Shown here: one piece after another, positions 6,658-15,324 of the stretch
Layout: each line of letters opens with the position of its first letter
Position numbering within the stretch: position 1 is the first letter of the stretch
Origin: CAYLGY01 sp964383325
Lineage (GTDB): Bacteria > Pseudomonadota > Alphaproteobacteria > Rhizobiales > Rhizobiaceae
Assembly: GCA_964383325.1 (NCBI GenBank)
Contig: CAYLGY010000025.1
Span: forward strand, 1 to 30,547
Length of the DNA: 30,547 bases
Direction of reading: 5' to 3'
Notes under the pieces: generated by a model
Told to the model about the DNA's origin: nothing
The model's input: only the letters and a program-made list of their open reading frames with translations
Databases searched by the model: none
Made by a program: the position numbers and the translations under genes

Positions 6658-7320
6658 ATGCGCATGGATCCTGAACTCACCATCGACATTGTTTCCGATG
6701 TCGTCTGCCCCTGGTGCTATATCGGCAAGAAACGGCTTGAAATCGCATTGGACATGCTCCCGCAGGAGATCCGGCCGCGACTCGTCTGGCACCCGTTCCA
6801 GCTCGATCCGACCATCCCGCCGGGCGGGCTCGATCGCCGGCAATACATGGCACGAAAATTCGGCAGTCCGCAGAAAGTGCGCGAATTGCACCGCCCTATT
6901 GAGCGCATCGGAAAGGATCTCGGGATCGATTTCGATTTCGAGGCCATCGAGGTCGCTCCGAACACGCTGGATGCCCATCGGTTGCTGCGCTGGGCCGGAC
7001 AGGCCGGCGCACAGATGCAGCATCGGCTGGCAGGTCTCCTTTTCGCCGCCTATTTCGAACAGGGCGCCGATGTCGGCGATGCACGGGTCCTCACCGAAGC
7101 CGCGCGGACCGCGGGCATGGATGGTGAGAGGGTCGCGGATCTTCTCGCCACCGACGCCGACCGCGCCGAGGTGGTGGAGGAAATCGGCCACGCACAGAGA
7201 ATGGGCGTGACCGGCGTTCCCTGCTACATCCTCAACCGCCGCATGGCGATCATGGGCGCGCGCGACCCCGAGACGATCGCCGAAGCGCTGCTGGCGGCAT
7301 GCCGTGACCCGGATGCCTAG
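6658..7320 (+). CDS. DsbA-family oxidoreductase, FrnE-like 2-DsbA domain protein
   Basis: This is a thioredoxin-fold protein of 220 residues. The redox motif CPWC is at residues 17-20 within DIVSDVVCPWCYIGKKRLE, and the cis-proline loop GVTGVPCYI is at about 183-191. Between them lies the helical insertion typical of the FrnE/HCCA isomerase branch of the DsbA superfamily (WHPFQLDPTIPPGGLDRRQYM). There is no signal peptide, so it is probably cytosolic; the family has been linked to oxidative-stress tolerance and thiol exchange, but the substrate is unknown. A strong GGAGG lies 4 bases before the ATG at 6658. The open frame continues upstream through the 32-bp repeats, but that part is not protein-like. 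It converges on mfd, with 48 bases between the stops. Confidence 0.9.
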   Translation: MRMDPELTIDIVSDVVCPWCYIGKKRLEIALDMLPQEIRPRLVWHPFQLDPTIPPGGLDRRQYMARKFGSPQKVRELHRPIERIGKDLGIDFDFEAIEVAPNTLDAHRLLRWAGQAGAQMQHRLAGLLFAAYFEQGADVGDARVLTEAARTAGMDGERVADLLATDADRAEVVEEIGHAQRMGVTGVPCYILNRRMAIMGARDPETIAEALLAACRDPDA

Positions 7321-7368
7321 AGCCTTTCCTGTTTGCACCTGATCCTTGCCGGAGCGGGTTCTGCCCGG

Positions 7369-10300
7369 TCACGCCTCCTCCACCATCCCGACGAGCCGTG
7401 TCAGGATGGAAGCCGCGCCTGTAAGGCGCTTTTCGGCGGTCGGCCAGTCGCGGATGAAGACAACGCTCTGATCGGGCCGGATCTTCGCCAGCGTGCCCTG
7501 TTCGCCGATCAGCTTAACCAGGGCTGCCGGATTGGCGAACTGGCGATCGCGGAACTGCACGACCACGCCTTTCGGACCGGCATCGAGCTTGTCCACATTG
7601 GCGCGGCGGCACAGCGCCTTGATGAAGACCGTCTTGAGCAGATGCTGCACTTCGATCGGCATCGGACCGAACCGGTCGATCAGCTCGGCGCCGAAACCGT
7701 CGATCTCCTGTGGCGTCGCCAGGTCGGCAAGCCGGCGATACAGCGCCAACCGCACCTGCAGGTCCGGCACGTAGGATTCGGGAATCATGACCGCCGTGCC
7801 CAGCGTGATCTGCGGCGACCAGCCCTGCCCCGCCGGACCCTCCTCGCCCTTGATCTCCGCCACGGCCTCTTCCAGCATCTGTTGATAGAGCTCGAAGCCC
7901 ACCTCGCGAATATGGCCGGACTGCTCCTCGCCGAGAATGTTTCCGGCGCCCCGCAGATCGAGATCGTGACTGGCGAGCTGGAAGCCGGCGCCGAGCGTGT
8001 CGAGCGATTGCAGCACCTTCAGCCGCCGCTCGGCGGTCGCAGTCAGCATGCGGTTCGCCGGCAGCGTCAGAAGGGCGTAGGCGCGCAGCTTCGAGCGCCC
8101 GACCCGGCCCCGCAGCTGGTAGAGTTGCGCGAGGCCGAACATGTCGGCGCGATGAACGATCATCGTGTTGGCGGTCGGAATGTCGAGGCCGGATTCAATG
8201 ATCGTCGTCGAGAGCAACACATCATAGTTTCCGTCATAGAACGCATTCATCACATCATCGAGCTGCCCGGCAGCCATCTGACCATGCGCTACCGCGACCT
8301 TGAGCTCGGGCACCTGTTCATCGAGGAAGGATTTGACCTCGGCGAGGTCGGAAATGCGCGGCACGACATAGAAGCTCTGGCCGCCCCGAAAGCGCTCGCG
8401 CAATAGGGTTTCGCGGATGATGACCGGGTCGAAGGGCGAGATGAAGGTGCGCACCGCCATGCGATCCACCGGCGGCGTGGTGATCAGCGACAATTCCCGC
8501 ACCCCGGTCAGCGCAAGCTGGAGCGTACGCGGAATCGGCGTCGCCGACAGGGTCAGCACATGAACGTCGGCCTTGAGCCTTTTCAGCCTTTCCTTGTGCT
8601 TGACGCCAAAATGCTGTTCCTCGTCGATGATCAGCAGGCCGAGATTGGCAAAGCGGATCGAATCGGCCAGCAAGGCGTGCGTGCCGATCACGATATCGAT
8701 CGTGCCGGCGGCCAACCCCTTGCGCACTTCGGCCAGCTCCTTGCTGCCGACGAGCCGGGATGCCTGGGCAACCCGGATCGGCAGACCCGTGAAGCGGCTG
8801 GCAAATGTCCGGTAATGCTGGCGCGCCAGCAAGGTCGTCGGCACGACCACAGCGACCTGAAGGCCTTCCATCGCCGCGACGAAGGCGGCCCGGAGCGCCA
8901 CTTCGGTCTTGCCGAAACCGACATCGCCACAGACGAGGCGGTCCATCGGCCGACCGGCGCCCAGATCCTCGAGCACCTGGTCGATGGCGGCCTGCTGGTC
9001 CTCGGTCTCGTCATAGGGAAAGCGCGCGGCGAATTCGTCGTAGAGCCCGTCCGGCGGACGAATTTCGGGCGCGCTACGCATCGCGCGCTCGGCCGCGATC
9101 CGGATCAGTTCGCCGGCAATTTCCAGCAGCTTCTTCTTCAGCCGGGCCTTGCGCGACTGCCAGGCCACGCCGCCCAGACGATCGAGCGGCATGTCGGCTG
9201 CGACCGAACCGTAGCGCGACAGAAGTTCGATATTCTCGACCGGCAGGAACAGCCGGTCCTCCCCGGCATAATGGATTTCAAGGCAATCATGGGGCGCGCC
9301 CGCAGCCTCGATCGTGCGCAGGCCGACAAAGCGGCCAATGCCGTGTTCGCTGTGCACGACAATGTCGCCCGCCGACAGCGAGCTGACTTCGCTGATGAAA
9401 TCGGCGGCGCGCTTGCGCTTGCCGCGGCGGATCAACCGGTCGCCGAGAATATCCTGCTCGGAAATGAGGGCGAGTCCCGGCGCCTCGAATCCCGATTCCA
9501 GCCGCAACACCGCAAGGCCCGCAGTGCCGGCCGGCAATTCGCCCAGCTCCTGCAAGGAATGTACGCGCTGCAATCTTTCCAGCCCATGTTCGCCGAGAAT
9601 CTGCGCCAGCCGGTCGATCGAGCCCTCCGTCCAGCCGGCAATGGCGACGCGCCGGCCCGTGGCGCGCAGTTCGGCGACGTGACGGGCCGCATGTTCGAAC
9701 AGATTGGCCTTCGGATCCGCGCGCTCCTCGGCAAAATTGCGACCGGCTGCCACGCCGGCATGTATGACCTCGCGATGCGGCGATTCGGGCAGGTCGAAGG
9801 CCGAAAGATCAATCCGGAACCGCGAGCCGGCAAACATCTCCACATCGCCGGGCGCGAGAAAGAGCAGCTCCGGCGGAACCGGCAGATAGGGCACGGAATC
9901 CTTGATCGCCAGCGTCTCGCGCGTATGGCGGCGCGCATCGTAATGGTCGAGAATGAGCTTGTGGCGCTCTTCGATCGCCTTGTCGGCGAGGTCATCGTAA
10001 ATGATCGGGGCACCCTGCGGCAGGTAGTCGAACACGGTCTCGAGCTGCTCGTGGAACAGGGGCAGCCAATGTTCCATGCCGGCAAAGCGCCGCCCTTCCG
10101 AAATCGAGGCATAGAGGGCGTCGTCGCGCTGGGGGGCGCCGAACAGTTCCACATAGTTACGGCGGAAGCGGCGAACCGATTCCTCGTCGAGACTCACCTC
10201 GCTCATCGGGAGCAGCCGCACCTCGCGCTGCTGCCCGGTCGTGCGCTGCGTCGCAGGATCGAAGCTGCGGATCGATTCGAGCTCGTCGCCGAAGAAGTCG

Positions 10301-10857
10301 AGCCGCACCGGCTCCTCGGCGCCGGAGGCAAACAGATCGACAATGCCGCCGCGAACAGCGAACTCTCCCGGCTCTCGGACCGTGCCCGTGCGATCAAAGC
10401 CGAGCGCTTCCAGCCGCCGCACCAGCTCGTCCATGTCGACCCGCGCCCCGGCCCTGGCGCTGAAGGACTGCCGCAGAAGTTCCGTCCGTGGCGGGACGCG
10501 CTGAAGCAGCGCATTCGCGGTAACGATGACGATGGCGCGATGCGGCGCCTCGCGCAGCGCCGCCATGGCCATGAGCGCACCCAGCCGCCGCCCGGCCGCG
10601 TCCGGACCGGGGGAGACCCGGTCATAGGGCAGGCAGTCCCAGGCCGGCAGGTCGAGCACGGGCAGGCCGGGCCGCACGAAAGCCAGCGTTTCGACGAGAC
10701 CCGGAACGCGCTGCCCGTCCCGGACGATGAAAACCAGCGGCCCCTCCAGACCATCGGCGATCTCTGCCAGCAGGAAGGCCTCATAGCCATCGGCCACCCC
10801 GCCAATGGCAAGCCGGCCTGCGTCCCCAGCCGGGATGACGAATTTCCTGCTCATCAT
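7369..10857 (-). CDS. mfd: transcription-repair coupling factor Mfd
   Basis: Mfd is an ATP-dependent DNA translocase that removes stalled RNA polymerase and recruits UvrA to template-strand lesions. The N-terminal third is UvrB-like (LPAWDCLPYDRVSPGPD, EPGEFAVRGGIVDLF). A CarD-like RNA-polymerase-interacting segment follows (SAGDIVVHSEHGIGRFVGL). The RecG-like motor has Walker A GDVGFGKTE at about 640, DEEQ at about 744, LSATPIPRTLQLAL, and QLRGRVGRSKLRAY near 914. The C-terminal TRCF domain includes YVPDLQVRLALYRRLA. At 1162 residues the length is standard. The ATG at 10857 lies 4 bases past the sdhE stop, so translation is probably coupled; an ATG at 10872 inside sdhE is possible. It is convergent with the DsbA-family gene. 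Confidence 0.97.
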   Translation of the reverse strand: MMSRKFVIPAGDAGRLAIGGVADGYEAFLLAEIADGLEGPLVFIVRDGQRVPGLVETLAFVRPGLPVLDLPAWDCLPYDRVSPGPDAAGRRLGALMAMAALREAPHRAIVIVTANALLQRVPPRTELLRQSFSARAGARVDMDELVRRLEALGFDRTGTVREPGEFAVRGGIVDLFASGAEEPVRLDFFGDELESIRSFDPATQRTTGQQREVRLLPMSEVSLDEESVRRFRRNYVELFGAPQRDDALYASISEGRRFAGMEHWLPLFHEQLETVFDYLPQGAPIIYDDLADKAIEERHKLILDHYDARRHTRETLAIKDSVPYLPVPPELLFLAPGDVEMFAGSRFRIDLSAFDLPESPHREVIHAGVAAGRNFAEERADPKANLFEHAARHVAELRATGRRVAIAGWTEGSIDRLAQILGEHGLERLQRVHSLQELGELPAGTAGLAVLRLESGFEAPGLALISEQDILGDRLIRRGKRKRAADFISEVSSLSAGDIVVHSEHGIGRFVGLRTIEAAGAPHDCLEIHYAGEDRLFLPVENIELLSRYGSVAADMPLDRLGGVAWQSRKARLKKKLLEIAGELIRIAAERAMRSAPEIRPPDGLYDEFAARFPYDETEDQQAAIDQVLEDLGAGRPMDRLVCGDVGFGKTEVALRAAFVAAMEGLQVAVVVPTTLLARQHYRTFASRFTGLPIRVAQASRLVGSKELAEVRKGLAAGTIDIVIGTHALLADSIRFANLGLLIIDEEQHFGVKHKERLKRLKADVHVLTLSATPIPRTLQLALTGVRELSLITTPPVDRMAVRTFISPFDPVIIRETLLRERFRGGQSFYVVPRISDLAEVKSFLDEQVPELKVAVAHGQMAAGQLDDVMNAFYDGNYDVLLSTTIIESGLDIPTANTMIVHRADMFGLAQLYQLRGRVGRSKLRAYALLTLPANRMLTATAERRLKVLQSLDTLGAGFQLASHDLDLRGAGNILGEEQSGHIREVGFELYQQMLEEAVAEIKGEEGPAGQGWSPQITLGTAVMIPESYVPDLQVRLALYRRLADLATPQEIDGFGAELIDRFGPMPIEVQHLLKTVFIKALCRRANVDKLDAGPKGVVVQFRDRQFANPAALVKLIGEQGTLAKIRPDQSVVFIRDWPTAEKRLTGAASILTRLVGMVEEA

Positions 10858-10861
10858 GGCT

Positions 10862-11149
10862 TCAATCCGCATGAAACCGGAAATCCTCCCGGATGCGGGC
10901 CAACACTGCATGGTCGTGCCGGGCCGGCACGGGACGCTGGCCTACGATCCATGCCATGAGATCGCTGTCCAGCTCTTCCAGCAGAGCTTCGAACAGGGTG
11001 AGGTCAGCCTCGCTCATCCGCGCGATTTCGCGGTCGGCAAAGCCTCCCAACATCAGGTCCATTTCGCGAATGCCGCGATGCCAGGCGCGATAGAGCGCCT
11101 TGCGGCGGCGCAGTTCGAGCCCGGCGCTGCTCGTCTTCATTCCAGTCAT
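10862..11149 (-). CDS. sdhE: FAD assembly factor SdhE (succinate dehydrogenase assembly factor 2)
   Basis: This small cytosolic protein (95 residues from the chosen start) promotes covalent flavin attachment to SdhA. The family core is clear: RRRKALYRAWHRGIREMDLM contains the essential RGxxE motif. LMLGGFADREIARMSEADL and FEALLEELDSDLMAWIVG follow. I chose the ATG at 11149; one at 11140 and one at 11209 are also in frame, but the part before 11149 shows no family similarity. It is 4 bases upstream of mfd, an arrangement seen in other alphaproteobacteria, and divergent from recG. Confidence 0.9.
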   Translation of the reverse strand: MTGMKTSSAGLELRRRKALYRAWHRGIREMDLMLGGFADREIARMSEADLTLFEALLEELDSDLMAWIVGQRPVPARHDHAVLARIREDFRFHAD

Positions 11150-11166
11150 CGGCACATATTCTTGGC

Positions 11167-11195
11167 TTGGGATGCGGGTCAGGCCCCCATATAAT
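11167..11195 (+). promoter_or_regulatory. predicted sigma70-type promoter of recG
   Basis: TTGGGA (11167-11172), a 17-base spacer and a perfect TATAAT (11190-11195) precede the recG ATG by about 57 bases. On the opposite strand a weaker CTGACT (11216-11211), 17 bases, TATATG (11193-11188) could serve sdhE-mfd, so the two promoters would overlap at their -10 boxes. Confidence 0.5.
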
Positions 11196-11252
11196 GGCTT
11201 CGCCGGCATAAGTCAGCCTTGCATCACGGCGTTTGACGCATAATCTGCGCCC

Positions 11253-13361
11253 ATGCGCCCCGACCTGCTCAATCCGCTCTTCACAGATGCCACCGCCCTT
11301 GCCGGAATCGGCAAGCGCACCGCCGATATGATCCGGCGCGTCGTGCCTTTCGACACCAGCGGGCGCCAATTGCGCATCGCCGACCTGCTCTTCATCCTGC
11401 CGCACGGGCTGGTCGACCGGCGCAGCCGCCCGGGCATTGCCCGCGCCGGAGACGGCGCCATCGTGACCCTGGAACTCGAGATCGACCGGCACCAGCCGCC
11501 GCCGCCCGGCCGGCGCAACGTGCCCTACCGCGTCTTCGCCCATGACGAGACGGGTGAGATCGCCCTCACCTTCTTTCATGCGCAGCCGCAATGGCTGGAG
11601 CGGTCGCTTCCCGTTGCGGGCCGCGTGATCGTCAGCGGCCGGTTGGAGCGCTTCAACGGCCGCCCGGCAATGGTGCATCCCGATCATGTCCTGCCGGCAG
11701 CCGAGGCGGCCAGCCTGCCGGCCCTCGAACCGGTCTATCCGCTGACGGCCGGCCTTTCCGGCCGGGTGCTGCGCCGCGCCGTGGGCCAGGCGCTGGAGCG
11801 CATTCCTCCCTTGCCGGAATGGCTCGATGCCGCGCTGAAGCGCCGGGAGGGCTTTCCTTCCTTTGCCGAGGCCCTGCAGGTCCTGCATCACCCCGATGAT
11901 CTGGCGATCCTCGAACCGGCATGCCCGGCGCGTCGCCGGCTGGCTTTCGACGAATTGCTGTCGGGGCAGATCGCACTCGCAATGGTGCGGGCACGGATGC
12001 GCCGGCACAGGGGGCGCAGTCTTGCCGGCGACAATCGGCTGCGCGAACGGATCCGGGCCAACCTGCCCTATCAATTGACCGCTTCGCAGCATCAGGCTCT
12101 CGAGGAGATCGGCGCTGACCTCGCCAGCGGCGAGCGCATGCTGCGCCTGTTACAGGGGGATGTCGGGTCGGGAAAGACCGTGGTGGCGCTGCTGGCAATG
12201 GCGCAGGCAGTGGAAGCCGGCACGCAGGCGGCCTTGCTGGCGCCGACCGAAGTGCTGGCGCGTCAGCACCATGGCGCCATCGCAACCTTGCTCGAACCCG
12301 CCGGTCTGCGCGTCGCCCTGCTCACCGGCCGCGAGAAGGGGCGCAGCCGCACTGCCATTCTTGCCGGGCTCGCCGACGGATCCATCGCCTTCGCCATCGG
12401 CACACATGCGCTTATCCAGGAAGACGTCCGTTTCCACGATCTGGGCCTTGCCGTCATTGACGAGCAGCATCGATTCGGCGTGCATCAGCGTCTCAGCCTG
12501 TCAGCCAAGGGAGCGGCGCCGGACATGCTGGTCATGACGGCAACCCCGATCCCGCGCACGCTGGTCATGACTGCCTATGGAGACATGGAGGTCTCCCAAT
12601 TGCGCGAGAAGCCGGCCGGCCGCAAGCCGGTCACGACGGTCACCCTGCCGATGGAACGGACCGACGAGCTGATCGCCCGGCTCGGCGCCCTTCTGGCAAA
12701 AGGCCAGAAAGCATACTGGATCTGCCCGCTGGTCGAGGAATCGGATGAAATCGACCTGACCGCCGCCGAAGACCGTTTCGAGCAGCTCCGTCGCGCGTTC
12801 GGCAACCGGGTCGGCCTTGTCCATGGACGGATGAAGGGTGCGGAAAAGGATGCCGCAATGGCCGACTTCCAGCACGGCGAGACGCAGCTCCTCGTCGCCA
12901 CGACCGTCATCGAGGTCGGAATCGACGTTCCGGACGCAACCATCATGGTCATCGAACATGCCGAGCGGTTCGGCCTCGCGCAACTGCATCAGCTGCGCGG
13001 ACGGGTCGGCCGCGGCAAGCTCGAGTCCCATTGCGTGCTGCTGTACAAATCGCCGCTCGGCGCGATCGCCCGCCAAAGGCTGGAGATCCTGCGCAGCACC
13101 GAAGACGGCTTCCTCATCGCCGAGGAGGACCTGAAACTGCGTGGCGAGGGCGAACTGCTCGGCACTCGCCAGTCCGGCAGTCCCGGCTTCCGGATCGCGC
13201 AGATCGAACATCATGCCGACCTTCTGGCCATGGCTCGCGACGATGCGCGCCTCATCCTGCACCGCGACCCGGAACTGGTCTCGGATCGCGGCCGGGCCTT
13301 GCGGCTGCTGCTCTATCTCTTCGGCCGCGACAATGCGATCCGCCTGCTGCGGGCAGGCTGA
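11253..13361 (+). CDS. recG: ATP-dependent DNA helicase RecG
   Basis: RecG is a branch-migration helicase that regresses stalled forks and processes Holliday junctions. The N-terminal wedge domain with OB fold covers about residues 1-270 (LLFILPHGLVDRR, GRVIVSGRLERFNGRPAMVHP). The helicase core follows: QLTASQHQALEEI, Walker A GDVGSGKTVVALLAMAQA at about 302, DEQHRFGVHQR at about 401, MTATPIPRTL, and QLRGRVGRGKLESH near 578. It ends with the usual RecG C-terminal segment. At 702 residues the length is normal. The ATG at 11253 begins at the conserved MRPDLLNPLF-type start. Only six bases separate its stop from that of convergent glmS. Confidence 0.97.
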   Translation: MRPDLLNPLFTDATALAGIGKRTADMIRRVVPFDTSGRQLRIADLLFILPHGLVDRRSRPGIARAGDGAIVTLELEIDRHQPPPPGRRNVPYRVFAHDETGEIALTFFHAQPQWLERSLPVAGRVIVSGRLERFNGRPAMVHPDHVLPAAEAASLPALEPVYPLTAGLSGRVLRRAVGQALERIPPLPEWLDAALKRREGFPSFAEALQVLHHPDDLAILEPACPARRRLAFDELLSGQIALAMVRARMRRHRGRSLAGDNRLRERIRANLPYQLTASQHQALEEIGADLASGERMLRLLQGDVGSGKTVVALLAMAQAVEAGTQAALLAPTEVLARQHHGAIATLLEPAGLRVALLTGREKGRSRTAILAGLADGSIAFAIGTHALIQEDVRFHDLGLAVIDEQHRFGVHQRLSLSAKGAAPDMLVMTATPIPRTLVMTAYGDMEVSQLREKPAGRKPVTTVTLPMERTDELIARLGALLAKGQKAYWICPLVEESDEIDLTAAEDRFEQLRRAFGNRVGLVHGRMKGAEKDAAMADFQHGETQLLVATTVIEVGIDVPDATIMVIEHAERFGLAQLHQLRGRVGRGKLESHCVLLYKSPLGAIARQRLEILRSTEDGFLIAEEDLKLRGEGELLGTRQSGSPGFRIAQIEHHADLLAMARDDARLILHRDPELVSDRGRALRLLLYLFGRDNAIRLLRAG

Positions 13362-13367
13362 AAGTCG

Positions 13368-15191
13368 CTATTCCACCGTAACCGATTTCGCGAGATTGCG
13401 CGGCTGGTCAACATCCGTCCCCATATGGACGGCGGTGTGATAGGCCAGCAATTGCACCGGAATGGCGTGAACGATCGGCGCGATCAGCTCCGGCGTGTCC
13501 GGCAGCACGATGGTCTGCAGCGTATCGATGGACGCCCGCTCCGCCCCGGTCCGGTCGGTGATCAGGATGATCCTGCCGCCGCGCGCCGCCACCTCCTGCA
13601 TGTTCGACACGGTCTTGTCGAAGATCCGGTCGGAAGGGGCAATCACGACGACCGGCATGTTCTCGTCCACCAGCGCGATCGGTCCATGCTTGAGCTCGCC
13701 TGCCGCATAACCTTCTGCGTGTATATAACTGATTTCCTTCAGCTTTAACGCGCCTTCCAGGGCAAGAGGATAATTGGTGTCCCGCCCGAGATAGAGAACG
13801 TGCCGCACCGTCGCGAGATGCCGGGCGATCTCGCGTATCGACTCATCCAGCTTCAAGGCCAGGCTGGCAATGCGCGGCGTTTCCGCCAGCTGCCGCACCA
13901 GTGCCTGTTCGCCGGCCGCATCGAGATAGCCGCGGGCCTTCGCAGCCGCCAGAACCAGCGGCGCCAGCACCGAAAGCTGGCAGGTGAACGCCTTGGTCGA
14001 AGCCACGCCGATCTCGGGGCCAGCCAGGGTCGGGAAGGTGACGTCGGATTCGCGCGCGATCGTCGAGCTGCGAACATTGACGATCGACGCGATCGGAACA
14101 CCCTGGGCGCGGCAATAGCGCAGCGAGGCAAGCGTATCGGCAGTTTCACCCGATTGCGAGATGAACATGGCCGCGCTGTTCGGCGCCAGCGGCATTTCCC
14201 GGTAGCGGAATTCCGATGCGATATCGATATCGACCGGGAGCCGCGCATGGCGCTCGAACCAGTACTTGCCGATCAGGCCGGCGAGATAGGCTGTGCCGCA
14301 GGCCGAAATGGCGAGCCGGTCAAGCGAGGCGAAATCGAATGGCAGATCGAGATCGCGGATCTTCCCGGCGGAGAAATCCACATAATGCGCAAGCGTATGC
14401 GAGATGACCTCTGGCTGCTCATGGATCTCCTTCTCCATGAAATGGCGATGGTTGCCCTTGTCGACCAGGAAGCTCGACCCGATCGATCTCTGCCGGTCCC
14501 GTTGCAGCGGCTGGCCCTCGGCATCGAGGAATTCGACCCCGTCCGCCGACAGGACGGCTAGATCGCCATCTTCGAGATAGGCGATTTCCTCCGTGAAGGG
14601 CGCAAGTGCTATGGCATCGGAGCCGACATACATCTCGCCATTGCCATAGCCGACCGCCAGCGGCGGACCGTTGCGCGCCGCCAGCAGCAGATCCTCATGG
14701 TCCGAAAAGATCACCGCCAGCGCATAGGCGCCTTCGAGGCGCTTCAGCGTCTCGCGCATCGCCTCGACCGGCGACAGACCCTGCGCGGTGAGGGCCGCGA
14801 GCAGTTGCGCCACCGTCTCGGTATCGGTCTGGGTGGTGAAGACCGCGCCCTGCGCGGCAAGCTCGCTGCGCAATTCGGCGAAATTCTCGATGATGCCATT
14901 GTGCACGACGCCGACATTGCCCACGAAATGGGGATGGGCATTGTTTTCCGTCGGCGCGCCATGCGTTGCCCAGCGGGTATGTCCGATCCCGGTCGTGCCG
15001 GCCAGCGGCTCCTGGCGCAGCCGGTTTTCCAGATTGACGAGCTTGCCCTCGGCGCGGCGACGCCCGAGCTTCCCACCGGAAAGCGTGGCAATGCCGGCCG
15101 AATCATAGCCGCGATATTCCAGCCGCTTCAGCGCTTCGACAAGCAGGGGAGCGACAGGCTCCTTGCCGATGATTCCAATAATGCCGCACAT
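13368..15191 (-). CDS. glmS: glutamine-fructose-6-phosphate aminotransferase (isomerizing)
   Basis: GlmS makes glucosamine-6-phosphate from fructose-6-phosphate and glutamine, the first committed step to UDP-GlcNAc. The N-terminal nucleophile Cys2 follows the initiator Met in MCGIIGIIG, and the glutaminase domain shows GIGHTRWATHG and HNGIIENF. Two SIS sugar-isomerase domains follow, with SQSGETADTLASLR at about 343 and GRDTNYPLALEGALKLKEISY at about 467. The end KSVTVE is the invariant C-terminal loop. At 607 residues the length is standard. The ATG at 15191 is fixed by the need for Cys2 and by GGGAGG upstream. It lies downstream of glmU on the same strand. No glmS-ribozyme-like leader was recognised. 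Confidence 0.98.
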   Translation of the reverse strand: MCGIIGIIGKEPVAPLLVEALKRLEYRGYDSAGIATLSGGKLGRRRAEGKLVNLENRLRQEPLAGTTGIGHTRWATHGAPTENNAHPHFVGNVGVVHNGIIENFAELRSELAAQGAVFTTQTDTETVAQLLAALTAQGLSPVEAMRETLKRLEGAYALAVIFSDHEDLLLAARNGPPLAVGYGNGEMYVGSDAIALAPFTEEIAYLEDGDLAVLSADGVEFLDAEGQPLQRDRQRSIGSSFLVDKGNHRHFMEKEIHEQPEVISHTLAHYVDFSAGKIRDLDLPFDFASLDRLAISACGTAYLAGLIGKYWFERHARLPVDIDIASEFRYREMPLAPNSAAMFISQSGETADTLASLRYCRAQGVPIASIVNVRSSTIARESDVTFPTLAGPEIGVASTKAFTCQLSVLAPLVLAAAKARGYLDAAGEQALVRQLAETPRIASLALKLDESIREIARHLATVRHVLYLGRDTNYPLALEGALKLKEISYIHAEGYAAGELKHGPIALVDENMPVVVIAPSDRIFDKTVSNMQEVAARGGRIILITDRTGAERASIDTLQTIVLPDTPELIAPIVHAIPVQLLAYHTAVHMGTDVDQPRNLAKSVTVE

Positions 15192-15324
15192 TCTACACGC
15201 CTCCCGGCCGCACCCGATCATCCGTGCATAGCCAGCGCGCAGATGAAGCGGAACACAAGTTTGATTTCACTTCATTTCATCCCGGCGCAAAGTGTAGACG
15301 ATCTCGCGGCTGCCTGCCCCCGTC

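Noticed and set aside
10857..10867. Identical TGAAGCCATG junctions at sdhE/mfd and nrdR/ribD (29833-29842)
   Set aside because: Ten shared bases that include a stop and a start codon are likely coincidence.
8560..10959. A 799-codon open frame on the plus strand
   Set aside because: It lies antisense to mfd, which is a certain gene. Long antisense frames are common in GC-rich genes, and its translation shows no domain.
15192..15324. A glmS ribozyme or other riboswitch upstream of glmS
   Set aside because: No matching core was seen; that ribozyme is known mainly from Firmicutes.
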